Positions 7,220 to 14,800 of a stretch of 64,000 nucleotides of DNA are shown piece by piece. Source of the stretch: an uncultured Clostridia bacterium (GTDB lineage: Bacteria; Bacillota; Clostridia; Oscillospirales; Ruminococcaceae). Position numbers and translations under genes: made by a program. Each line of letters opens with the position of its first letter. Position 1 is the stretch's first letter. The notes beneath the pieces were generated by a model. The model made no database searches. It was not told the DNA's origin and saw only the letters and a program-made list of their open reading frames with translations. The stretch is taken from NCBI GenBank assembly GCA_947589215.1, contig CANQCL010000004.1:62001-126000 (forward strand), written 5' to 3'.

Positions 7220-9358
7220 ATGAAATTAAAAAGGTTAATTTCAGGCGCAGCGGCTGTTGCTTTGGTTATATCATCGCTTAGCTTTTCCGCTTCGGCTGAT
7301 TTAAGTAAAAGACCTGGAGAAGTAGGCTATGTTCCATATGGTATGAGACAGGACTCAGATGATTTTAACTTTACGGATAAGCCTTATTCGCTCACATCAG
7401 GCGATTATTATATGGGCTTAAGTCTTCAAACAGGAAATTGGACGTTCCGTAATGCTATCGGTACTCCTGACACAGCAGGACAAGAGGCACTAAATAAGAA
7501 TAATGAAATAGTTAGAGGAATGAATCCGTATAGTCCATGGTCTCGTTTGTTTATGAATGTATACGCTATGATAGATAAGGACAAAAACGGCGTTGAGTTA
7601 AATTCGCCTATAGGAGCATACGGCCCTGCTGGACTAATGACCGAAGCGAATGAAAATGGGGAAAGAGAAATTACTGAATATGCACAGCTTCACGACGCTA
7701 TGATAGGAGATAACGGTACATACACAGTAGGCGTTCAGGGATTTAACTTCAAAGCGGATACTGCTCAAAACTATGAAGGCGAGCATGGAAATGGTATTAA
7801 CCAATTATTTATATCTTCAAATATTCAGTATCTAAAGAATAACGGTGTTACTATAAGCAATCCTGTACTTAAGCTTTATAATACTAAGGCAGAATATGAA
7901 GCAAAAACTCCTTATAAGTCAATTCCTGCAGGTTTTTGGATTACAGGAAAGGGAGATAATAAAACCGGTTATACACAGTACACATTTACAAATAACTGGG
8001 CAAAAGACGGCGATACGGATAAAGAAAACGGTGGAACATTTAATATACCTGCTCAATATCAGGGCAAGACTCAGCATCTTGACGTATTCCAAATTTCAGG
8101 ATTCACGGGAAATGCAAGCAGTCAATTTACTAAAACTCATTTCGAAGGCTGTCAATTCTTGCCTGAGTATGCAATGGAGTTGACTTTCAACGTAAATGTA
8201 CCTGATAATATGAAGAACAGTGTTATCTCAAAGCCATTACAGAACGTACTTGGAGAAGTTGCAAATGTTATTAACAGCGCAGATGAGCTTGCTAAAGTTC
8301 AGGCAAAGAATCCTACGCTTACAGTTGACCAAATCAAGGAAAAGCTTTCTACTGCGTATGCTTCTGCTAACAGCGTTTATAAACAGTACGGAAGCGTTAA
8401 GTCGCTATCAAAGTCGTTACTGACACAACCTCAGGCAGCTATTGATAAAGCAGTTAATGAACTCAAAGCTGTATGTAAAGAGCTTGGAATCCTTGTTTGG
8501 GGAGAATTAAATGGTTACATTGAAACAGCTGAAGGAATGGATTTCACAAAGTACACAGCAGATTCGTGGGATGCAGTTGAGGCAGCAGTTGCCGAAGCAA
8601 AGGATTTAAAGGCAAGATCTGACAAAGGCGAAGCAATAACTCAAGAGCAGATCGACGCCGTTTCTGCAAAATTAAAAGCAGCTATAGAAGGTTTGAAAGA
8701 AGCAACTGAAAAGGTCGACAGCACAGCAGGTTTAGGTTATGTTCAGTTTAAGGATCTTGACGGAAAGTATCAATGGTACAATGACGGTAAGAACTATAAA
8801 AACGTAACAGCTAAAACGGTTGACGTTGTTACATCTGAAAAGGGTAACGGAAAGACATATACTGTTAAAGCAACTTGCGACGGAACTGCAAAGGGACTGG
8901 CTGATTGTAACCTTGAAATTCAAGGCTTGATCGATAAGCAAAGCAACGCAACGGTTACGGTTGATGAGGTTAAGCTCGACGGTAAGAAGCAAAAGCTTAC
9001 AGGAGTTCCGTATACTCAAGTTGTTGATGAGAAGAATGCATATGTACCTCTGTATGATGCGGAAGTAACTGAAATACCCGAAGATGTATATACAAGTACT
9101 GACGGAACTTGTGCAAAGGACGCTTCACCTCAGGCATTGTCTAAGGGTGCAAAGAAAGACTATGCAGCAATAGACACAGAGTGGGAAGAGCTTACAGTTA
9201 AGTTTACAGTAAACTGGGGCGACGCAGCTAACAAAAATAGCAGCGAAGGTGAAAACAATTCTGATAACCCTGATACAGCAGGCGGTGCAGCAATTGCGGC
9301 ATCATTAATAGTTCTTTTGGGAGCTGGATATGTTGTATCAAGAAAGAGAACAAAGTAA
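7220..9358 (+). CDS. Large surface protein with FIVAR module and NPDTA sorting-like C-terminus
   Basis: A 712-residue secreted protein. The ATG at 7220 is chosen because AAAGGAAG (7205-7212) precedes it; that site overlaps the alternative ATG at 7202. Parts in order: signal peptide (1-26), a beta-rich domain (about 30-330) with YMGLSLQTGNWTFRN and DNGTYTVGVQGFNF, a pattern I associate with carbohydrate-binding beta-sandwiches in clostridial surface proteins, a helical segment (about 335-425), a FIVAR helical repeat (about 430-490, MDFTKYTADSWDAVEAAV), a second beta-rich region (about 500-660), then NPDTA (683-687), a hydrophobic helix and the tail SRKRTK. That C-terminus has the layout of a sortase signal, with Ala where Gly is usual. 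Expression is probably high, judging by the promoter. Binding to host or plant glycans is inferred. Confidence 0.7.
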   Translation: MKLKRLISGAAAVALVISSLSFSASADLSKRPGEVGYVPYGMRQDSDDFNFTDKPYSLTSGDYYMGLSLQTGNWTFRNAIGTPDTAGQEALNKNNEIVRGMNPYSPWSRLFMNVYAMIDKDKNGVELNSPIGAYGPAGLMTEANENGEREITEYAQLHDAMIGDNGTYTVGVQGFNFKADTAQNYEGEHGNGINQLFISSNIQYLKNNGVTISNPVLKLYNTKAEYEAKTPYKSIPAGFWITGKGDNKTGYTQYTFTNNWAKDGDTDKENGGTFNIPAQYQGKTQHLDVFQISGFTGNASSQFTKTHFEGCQFLPEYAMELTFNVNVPDNMKNSVISKPLQNVLGEVANVINSADELAKVQAKNPTLTVDQIKEKLSTAYASANSVYKQYGSVKSLSKSLLTQPQAAIDKAVNELKAVCKELGILVWGELNGYIETAEGMDFTKYTADSWDAVEAAVAEAKDLKARSDKGEAITQEQIDAVSAKLKAAIEGLKEATEKVDSTAGLGYVQFKDLDGKYQWYNDGKNYKNVTAKTVDVVTSEKGNGKTYTVKATCDGTAKGLADCNLEIQGLIDKQSNATVTVDEVKLDGKKQKLTGVPYTQVVDEKNAYVPLYDAEVTEIPEDVYTSTDGTCAKDASPQALSKGAKKDYAAIDTEWEELTVKFTVNWGDAANKNSSEGENNSDNPDTAGGAAIAASLIVLLGAGYVVSRKRTK

Positions 9359-9380
9359 TAACAAATAATTTAAAAAATTA

Positions 9381-9412
9381 AGAGTACAAACGTTGTGTTT
9401 GTACTCTTTTTT
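9381..9412 (+). terminator. Intrinsic terminator, bidirectional
   Basis: AGAGTACAAAC and GTTTGTACTCT form a perfect 11-bp stem with a 5-nt loop and a T run. It ends the FIVAR gene and faces the convergent lipoprotein gene. Confidence 0.88.
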
Positions 9413-9419
9413 ATACCCA

Positions 9420-9929
9420 TTATGATTTAAAATTTGAAAACGTAACCGTGTAACCTGATATTTTTAATGATTGTGGAATATCGTCTTTAAAGGTAAGCTC
9501 GTAATCTTTGTCTCCGATTGTTCCGTTTGCTATGGTTAATCCTTTGTTAGTTTTGTATTCAACATTAGTTGAAAGAGTGGATTTATCCAAAGCTGATATT
9601 ATCATAGTGCTTATTGCGCTGTCGGGAAGCTCATCACGTTTTGCGTCAAACTCTAGCTCATTAAGCTTGATTTTATAGTTATCGTCTGAATAAGTTATTG
9701 TCATACCGCTGATGCTTTCGGGTGAGGTGTACGTCACAAGCCAACTGTTTTCTTTTCGTGACAGTGAAGCTTTGTATGTGTCGCTTCCCTCATCGTCGCT
9801 TTTTATTGTCAGTTCGCATGAGTATGGAATATTAAGCGTGGCGGCTTTTGCATTTTTTTTACACGAGGTTACTGCAAATAGCAGTATAAAAATCATTAAA
9901 AAAATAAGATATTTTGCAGGTCTTTTCAA
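9420..9929 (-). CDS. Small lipoprotein, unknown function
   Basis: A 169-residue lipoprotein that starts at TTG: a stop codon lies a few codons upstream in frame, and AAGGA stands 9 nt before the TTG. Residues 1-23 are a signal peptide ending in the lipobox A-V-T-S-C. The mature part alternates short beta strands and charged turns, which resembles the LolA/LppX-like lipoprotein fold, but I cannot show this from motifs. It follows nnr on the same strand but is separated from it by a terminator, so it is probably expressed on its own. Confidence 0.65.
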   Translation of the reverse strand: MKRPAKYLIFLMIFILLFAVTSCKKNAKAATLNIPYSCELTIKSDDEGSDTYKASLSRKENSWLVTYTSPESISGMTITYSDDNYKIKLNELEFDAKRDELPDSAISTMIISALDKSTLSTNVEYKTNKGLTIANGTIGDKDYELTFKDDIPQSLKISGYTVTFSNFKS

Positions 9930-9950
9930 GCTGTTTCATCCTTTCAAACA

Positions 9951-9990
9951 AAAAGCCTATGTATGAGGATAATCCCGTACATAGGCTTTT
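9951..9990 (-). terminator. Intrinsic terminator after nnr
   Basis: AAAAGCCTATGTA pairs with TACATAGGCTTTT, a perfect 13-bp stem with a 14-nt loop. Read on the minus strand it lies right after the nnr stop and ends in a T run. Confidence 0.85.
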
Positions 9991-9992
9991 AT

Positions 9993-11519
9993 TTAATCCT
10001 CAATTTCTTTGAGAACAAAAGGCAGAACATCTAAAATATCCCTTGCAATTACAGAACGCTTTGACATACTTTCTGAAAGTCGCTCGGCAGATATGCCCAA
10101 AACGAACTGAGCTATTGAACAAGCCAAAATCGGCTCAATTCCTTGTGCGACAAATGAAGCTGTCATACCGGCAAGCAGATCTCCGCTTCCGCCTTTGCTT
10201 AGAGCGGAGTTGCCTGTATCTGACAGGTAAACTTTTTTGCAGTCAAATGAAGCGGCAATGCTCTGTGTCGATTTAGACAGAACTGTAACATTGTATTCAC
10301 TGCTGAATTGTCTTAATAAATCGAACCGATTTTCTAAAAACTCAGAAACTGAAATTCCTAAAAGACGTGAAAACTCAGCAATGTGAGGGGTAAGAATTAT
10401 TTTTGCCTTTGTGTTCTTTAGTACATTTATATTCTCGCAAAGGCAATTTATTCCGTCAGCGTCGATTATTATAGGTATTTCAGAACGCTCTACTATTTCT
10501 TTTACAAGGCTTATCGTATGAGTGTTTTTGCCAAGACCGCAGCCGAGCAAAATGGCGCTTGAAGATTTTGAAAGCTCTATTATTTTTTCTGCGTTGTCGT
10601 ATGATATAAAGCCGTTTTCATCACTGACAAGGCAAGTGTATGTGGCTTCATAAATGCTTGATGACAGCGAAGAGATAACCTCCTCAACGGTACATAAGTT
10701 TACCAGACCGACCCCTGTTCTAAGTGCAGCCAAAGTTGAAATTGCCGCCGCACCTCTATAGTTAGAGCAGCCGCAAACGCATAAAAGCTTTCCGAAGGTT
10801 CCCTTGTGGGCATTGTTTGGACGTGGAGGTAAAAATGACTTTACCAAAGCTTTGTCAAGTCTTTCAATTTCAAAATCAAAATTTTCAGACTGTTTTGGTA
10901 TGCCAATGTCACAGGTTATAATCTCTCCGCAAAATTCCTTTGCAGGTGAGAGCAACAGTCCAAGCTTCAGAGCGTGAAAGCAAACGGTATAATCGCATAT
11001 AACAGTACCGTCTGATACTTCTCCGTTTTTTGCATTGACCCCTGACGGCAAGTCGCAGGCGATTTTTACAGCTTTTGATTCACTTACTATTTTAAAAAGA
11101 GGCTTAATTTCGTCTGGAAGACTGCCGTGAAATCCTGTTCCGAAAACAGCGTCTACTATAATATCCGCCCACTCGGTTTGTTCGGCGGCACCGCTGGCCG
11201 GAACAATTTCTGCGTTTTTATTAAGTCTTGACATTGCCGCCTTTGCAAGTTCTGACTTAGGGCTTCCCTGCACAAGAATTATTCTTACATTGAGAGAATT
11301 GCTAAGCAGTGTGTTTGCACATACAAGACCGTCTCCGCCGTTATTACCGCTGCCTACAAGTATAAGTATGTTTTTAAGACTTTTTTTATATGCTATTTTG
11401 GTTATCTCATGAGATAAAGACAGCGCAGCATTATCCATTAGCTCTGATAATGAAACGCCGTAGCTAGAAGAATTTTTCTCTGCATATCCCATTTGTTCGG
11501 TGGTCAGTATTTTTGACAT
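9993..11519 (-). CDS. nnr: Bifunctional NAD(P)H-hydrate epimerase / ADP-dependent dehydratase
   Basis: A 508-residue repair enzyme that restores NADH and NADPH from their hydrated forms. The ATG at 11519 is chosen because GGAG lies 6 nt before it, inside the codons of the alternative ATG at 11531. The N-terminal YjeF domain (about 1-205) has the dinucleotide loop GSGNNGGDG at 57-64 and epimerises the R hydrate. The C-terminal ribokinase-like domain (about 215-508) shows GTFGKLL, LGCGLGKN, DADGINCL, LTPHIAEF and GSGDLLAGM, and dehydrates the S hydrate using ADP. It is the last gene of a minus-strand group with acpS and a small membrane protein; acpS next to nnr is a common pairing in Firmicutes. 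Confidence 0.92.
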   Translation of the reverse strand: MSKILTTEQMGYAEKNSSSYGVSLSELMDNAALSLSHEITKIAYKKSLKNILILVGSGNNGGDGLVCANTLLSNSLNVRIILVQGSPKSELAKAAMSRLNKNAEIVPASGAAEQTEWADIIVDAVFGTGFHGSLPDEIKPLFKIVSESKAVKIACDLPSGVNAKNGEVSDGTVICDYTVCFHALKLGLLLSPAKEFCGEIITCDIGIPKQSENFDFEIERLDKALVKSFLPPRPNNAHKGTFGKLLCVCGCSNYRGAAAISTLAALRTGVGLVNLCTVEEVISSLSSSIYEATYTCLVSDENGFISYDNAEKIIELSKSSSAILLGCGLGKNTHTISLVKEIVERSEIPIIIDADGINCLCENINVLKNTKAKIILTPHIAEFSRLLGISVSEFLENRFDLLRQFSSEYNVTVLSKSTQSIAASFDCKKVYLSDTGNSALSKGGSGDLLAGMTASFVAQGIEPILACSIAQFVLGISAERLSESMSKRSVIARDILDVLPFVLKEIED

Positions 11520-11551
11520 AATAATCTCCATTCGTGAATTTGAGATTTATT

Positions 11552-11923
11552 TCAAAGCTTATTTAATTCATTATAAGCAATGACAACAGCGGTTGCAAGA
11601 GTATCGGTGTGACTTATGCTAACAGAAAAAGACAGTCCTTTTGCAATTTCAAGAGCTTTTCCCGAAAGCTCTAAGAAAGGCTTGCCGTTTTCTTCTCTTA
11701 AAACCGAAACTTCATTCAAACTAAAACCATTAAACCCCGTACCGAGAGCCTTTGAAAAGGCTTCCTTAGCTGCCCAATTGCCCGCCATAGATGGGTATGG
11801 GTTTTTCTTTGATGAGAAGAAGTCTATCTCCTTTTTAGAATAGACTTTTGAAAGAAATCTGCTGTTTAAAACACTTTTTTCTATTCTTTCGATATCAACA
11901 ATATCAATTCCGATTGAATACAT
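11552..11923 (-). CDS. acpS: Holo-[acyl-carrier-protein] synthase
   Basis: A 123-residue phosphopantetheinyl transferase that moves the 4'-phosphopantetheine of CoA to the serine of apo-ACP for fatty acid synthesis. The AcpS signature is clear: GIDIVDIERIE at 4-14 with the metal-binding Asp, WAAKEAFSKALGTG near 51-64 with the catalytic Glu and Lys, and the C-terminal SISHTDTLATAVVIA. Length is typical of the family (about 120-125). AGGAGA precedes the start. Only 3 nt separate it from the gene upstream and 32 nt from nnr, so the three genes are probably one operon. Confidence 0.95.
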   Translation of the reverse strand: MYSIGIDIVDIERIEKSVLNSRFLSKVYSKKEIDFFSSKKNPYPSMAGNWAAKEAFSKALGTGFNGFSLNEVSVLREENGKPFLELSGKALEIAKGLSFSVSISHTDTLATAVVIAYNELNKL

Positions 11924-11926
11924 TTA

Positions 11927-12415
11927 TTATCTCCTAATTGTTCTCGGCAGGTAGGTTTTTATAACTTCAAGCATATCCTCATCAGGCGTTATAAGAACAT
12001 TGCACATTCCGTATTTAGTATCCTTACATTGTATAAAATATGATTCATCTTCGCTCTCACCCGATGTTGCGTCAATAATGCTGTAATCTTTATTTAAGTT
12101 TTTGTCATTTAGCGAGCCAAAATTTAAAACGTTTTTAAGATCAACAGATATAAGTCTTTTTCTTCTGCTTTTAGCTGTTATTTTGTCAATGTCCAAGTCA
12201 CCGTTTGTACAGATGTATTCATATTCAACGTCGAAGTTTTTAATAAGCAAGTAAGCGCCCCAAAATAGCAGAGCAATAAGCACCAAAGACATAACATTAA
12301 GAATTATAAACAACACCACAGCAATAAGCAGTGCGGCAATAAATATAACTGTTCTTTTGAAAAAAACTGTGTTATTTGGTTTTCTTGTTACAAGCAGTTC
12401 TTTAAAGCTATCCAT
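11927..12415 (-). CDS. Two-helix membrane protein, DUF6106-like
   Basis: A 162-residue protein with a short cytoplasmic N-terminus, a hydrophobic hairpin at about 22-60 and a soluble C-terminal half (65-162) that has a PH-like alternation of strands. A family of this layout next to acpS is, as I recall, DUF6106 in Clostridia; this is from memory. It is the first gene of the minus-strand operon with acpS and nnr, with AGGAGC upstream of the ATG. Function is unknown. Confidence 0.6.
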   Translation of the reverse strand: MDSFKELLVTRKPNNTVFFKRTVIFIAALLIAVVLFIILNVMSLVLIALLFWGAYLLIKNFDVEYEYICTNGDLDIDKITAKSRRKRLISVDLKNVLNFGSLNDKNLNKDYSIIDATSGESEDESYFIQCKDTKYGMCNVLITPDEDMLEVIKTYLPRTIRR

Positions 12416-12509
12416 AAATTCTTTGCTCCTATATCTTTTATTTTACTAAATTATAACACAAGTATTTTATTTTTTCAATATTGGCAAGTGTCTATTAAAT
12501 ATGTGCAGA

Positions 12510-12538
12510 TTGATTATTTTATTCTTATGTGTTATTAT
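12510..12538 (+). promoter_or_regulatory. Sigma-A promoter for dtd
   Basis: TTGATT, a 17-nt spacer and TATTAT, ending 29 nt before the dtd start codon. Confidence 0.55.
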
Positions 12539-12567
12539 GTAAATATAAATTACATAAGGAGATAAAA

Positions 12568-13038
12568 ATGAGGCTTGTAATACAAAGAGTAACAAACGCA
12601 AATGTAACGGTTGAAGGTAAAGTTGTAGGAGAAATAGCACAGGGTTATCTTGTATTAATGGGCATTTGCGAAACTGACACAGAATTTGAATGCGAAAAGC
12701 TATGCGAAAAGATGATAAATCTCAGGATATTTTCTGATGAAAACGATAAAACGAATCTTTCTATAAAAGATGTTGAGGGAGAACTTTTGATTGTATCGCA
12801 GTTCACTCTTTATGCAGACTGCCGAAAGGGGAACCGACCGAGCTTTATAAACACAGGAAATCCCGACAAGGCTAACAGGCTTTACGAGTATTTTCTAAGT
12901 CTATGCCGAGAAAGGATCAAAACAAGGGTCGAGCACGGGATTTTCGGGGCTGATATGAAGGTAAGCCTAGTAAACGACGGGCCTTTTACCATAATTTTGG
13001 ACAGTGATGAAATAATTAAAAAGCAGAAAAGTATATAG
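12568..13038 (+). CDS. dtd: D-aminoacyl-tRNA deacylase
   Basis: A 156-residue enzyme that hydrolyses D-amino acids wrongly attached to tRNA. AAGGAGA at 12556-12562 fixes the ATG at 12568; a longer frame upstream has no site. The family signature is complete: [17 protein letters not shown] at the N-terminus, the [17 protein letters not shown] block near residues 77-93, and the C-terminal [11 protein letters not shown], which matches the cross-subunit Gly-Pro motif (usually GPVT). Length is normal. It is followed by sigK after a 76-nt gap. Confidence 0.95.
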   Translation: MRLVIQRVTNANVTVEGKVVGEIAQGYLVLMGICETDTEFECEKLCEKMINLRIFSDENDKTNLSIKDVEGELLIVSQFTLYADCRKGNRPSFINTGNPDKANRLYEYFLSLCRERIKTRVEHGIFGADMKVSLVNDGPFTIILDSDEIIKKQKSI

Positions 13039-13114
13039 TATTGCAATGCTCTAAAATTGAATAACAGAATAGACAAACACCTTTTTTTCATAAGTATGTT
13101 AAAGGGGTGTTTTT

Positions 13115-13816
13115 ATGTTTGCGAATTTAATTGAAATAATTCTTTCAAACTGTCTTTATTTTGCGCTTCACCTTGAAAAAAACGGAGCTTTTCCAAAGCC
13201 TTTGTCAGCAAAAGAGGAAAGAGAATGTTTCAGCAGAATGGCTGAGGGTGATGATTCAGCAAGAACGAAGCTTATCGAACACAATTTAAGGCTGGTTGCA
13301 CATATAGTCAAAAAGTATTATTCAAACTCAAGCGATCAGGAGGATCTTATATCAATAGGTACGATAGGGCTTATAAAAGCGGTTTCTACCTTTGATCATA
13401 CAAAGGGTACACGTTTTGCAACCTACGGAAGCAAATGCGTTGAAAATGAAATTTTAATGCACTTCAGGTCGTTAAAAAAATCGGCGGGAGAGCTTTATTT
13501 TGATGAACCGATAGACACAGACAAGGACGGAAACCAGCTTACGTTAATGGATATAATTTCAGAGGACATTGAAATAATAGACAAGATTGATCTATCCATT
13601 AAATCGGGAAAGCTGTATACATTTCTTCCTGAGTGTCTTGACGACAGAGAGCGTGAAATTATCACGCTAAGATATGGGTTATACGGGGCGGTACCTTTGA
13701 CGCAAAGAGAGATAGCAAAAAAGTTTGGCATATCGAGGTCGTATGTCTCCCGAATAGAGAAAAAAGCCATTGGAAAGCTTAAAGCGTGCTTTGATGATAA
13801 GAATAAGGAAAAATAA
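13115..13816 (+). CDS. sigK: Sporulation sigma factor SigK, with pro-sequence
   Basis: A 233-residue sigma factor of the late mother cell. Residues 1-22 are hydrophobic and match the inhibitory pro-sequence of Bacillus pro-sigma-K, which is removed by a membrane protease (SpoIVFB in Bacillus). Then follow FPKPLSAKEE, region 2 with LIEHNLRLVAHIVKK and DLISIGTIGLIKAV (core binding and -10 recognition), and region 4 with TQREIAKKFGISRSYVSRIEK (helix-turn-helix for the -35 element). AAGGGG precedes the ATG. The gene is continuous, so there is no skin-type insertion here. It implies that the organism, or its recent ancestor, forms endospores. Confidence 0.93.
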   Translation: MFANLIEIILSNCLYFALHLEKNGAFPKPLSAKEERECFSRMAEGDDSARTKLIEHNLRLVAHIVKKYYSNSSDQEDLISIGTIGLIKAVSTFDHTKGTRFATYGSKCVENEILMHFRSLKKSAGELYFDEPIDTDKDGNQLTLMDIISEDIEIIDKIDLSIKSGKLYTFLPECLDDREREIITLRYGLYGAVPLTQREIAKKFGISRSYVSRIEKKAIGKLKACFDDKNKEK

Positions 13817-13996
13817 ACTTAATAAAATTGAATAAAGTTATTAAATCTGTCAAAAATAACCTCATAGAGTTTAAAACAACATAAGTGAGGTCAAAATTTG
13901 AAAGTCAAGGATTTTCAAATCGGTTTGTGTTTTAGGGTATAGCTTTATTAGGTAATACTAAAGTCACAAATCATAAGGAAAGGAAAGTTTATTTTC

Positions 13997-14740
13997 ATGA
14001 AGAAGTTATCAGATCTTATTAAGGGAAAGGGAATGCTTGTAGGTTTTTTAGTTTTTCTTATGGCAGTTGGAATAGGTAGCTTTGCCGTTTATAAAAGCAC
14101 AATGAATAAACTTACAAACGGAAATATTCTAACAAGTATTGAAAGCTCTCAGGTTGCGAATACGGTAAATGATGTTGAAAAAACAACATCAGATGAAAAT
14201 ACTGAGCCTGAGAGCGAGAGCGATGACAGTAATAGTGAAAAAACCACAGTGAAAGTAACTAAAACTGAAACCGACAAGGGCAGCAGTGTGAAAACAAATA
14301 ATGAAGTCGATACTGAAACGCAGCCCTTTGTAATGCCATTGAAAGGGAAAATTATCAATCCATTCTCAAACGGAGAGCTTGTAAAAAGTGAAACCTTAGG
14401 ATACTGGGAAACTCACGACGGAGTAGACATTAAAGGGAAGGTCGGTAAGAAGGTAGTAGCTATGACCGCCGGTACTGTAAAAAAGGTAATTGAAGATCCG
14501 CTTTTCGGTACTGAGATTATTATAGATCATGGAAACAATATTGAGGGTCATTACTATAATCTAAAAAAGGCTGTTGATGTAGCCGAAGGAGATAAGGTCA
14601 ATGCCGGTGAGAAAATAGGAGCAGTCGGGAAGACTGCCGATGTTGAAAGCAAGCTTCCTCCACACTTGCATTTCGGTATTAAGCAAAACGGAAAATGGAT
14701 AGATCCGATTTCATTTATAAATCCGAATTCCGGAAAATAA
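13997..14740 (+). CDS. Membrane-anchored M23 peptidase, SpoIIQ-like
   Basis: A 247-residue protein with a short cytoplasmic N-terminus, one membrane helix (about 13-34), an acidic Ser/Thr/Glu-rich linker (about 50-105) and a LytM/M23 domain (about 110-245). The zinc ligands are all present: H and D in THDGVD near 137, and HLHFG near 223. In Bacillus SpoIIQ the site is degenerate, whereas clostridial SpoIIQ often keeps it, so an active endopeptidase of the engulfment channel is plausible. The location next to sigK supports a sporulation role. GGTAATACT at 13951 resembles a forespore -10 element, but the -35 spacing does not fit. An ordinary cell-wall hydrolase remains possible. Confidence 0.75.
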   Translation: MKKLSDLIKGKGMLVGFLVFLMAVGIGSFAVYKSTMNKLTNGNILTSIESSQVANTVNDVEKTTSDENTEPESESDDSNSEKTTVKVTKTETDKGSSVKTNNEVDTETQPFVMPLKGKIINPFSNGELVKSETLGYWETHDGVDIKGKVGKKVVAMTAGTVKKVIEDPLFGTEIIIDHGNNIEGHYYNLKKAVDVAEGDKVNAGEKIGAVGKTADVESKLPPHLHFGIKQNGKWIDPISFINPNSGK

Positions 14741-14752
14741 ATTTACTAAAAT

Positions 14753-14785
14753 AAAGGCGGAGTCATTCATTTGACTCCGCCTTTT
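14753..14785 (+). terminator. Intrinsic terminator, bidirectional
   Basis: AAGGCGGAGTCA and TGACTCCGCCTT form a perfect stem with a TTCATT loop and T tail, between the convergent M23 gene and the zinc-ribbon gene. Confidence 0.9.
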
Positions 14786-14800
14786 ATACTATCTCAGCAA

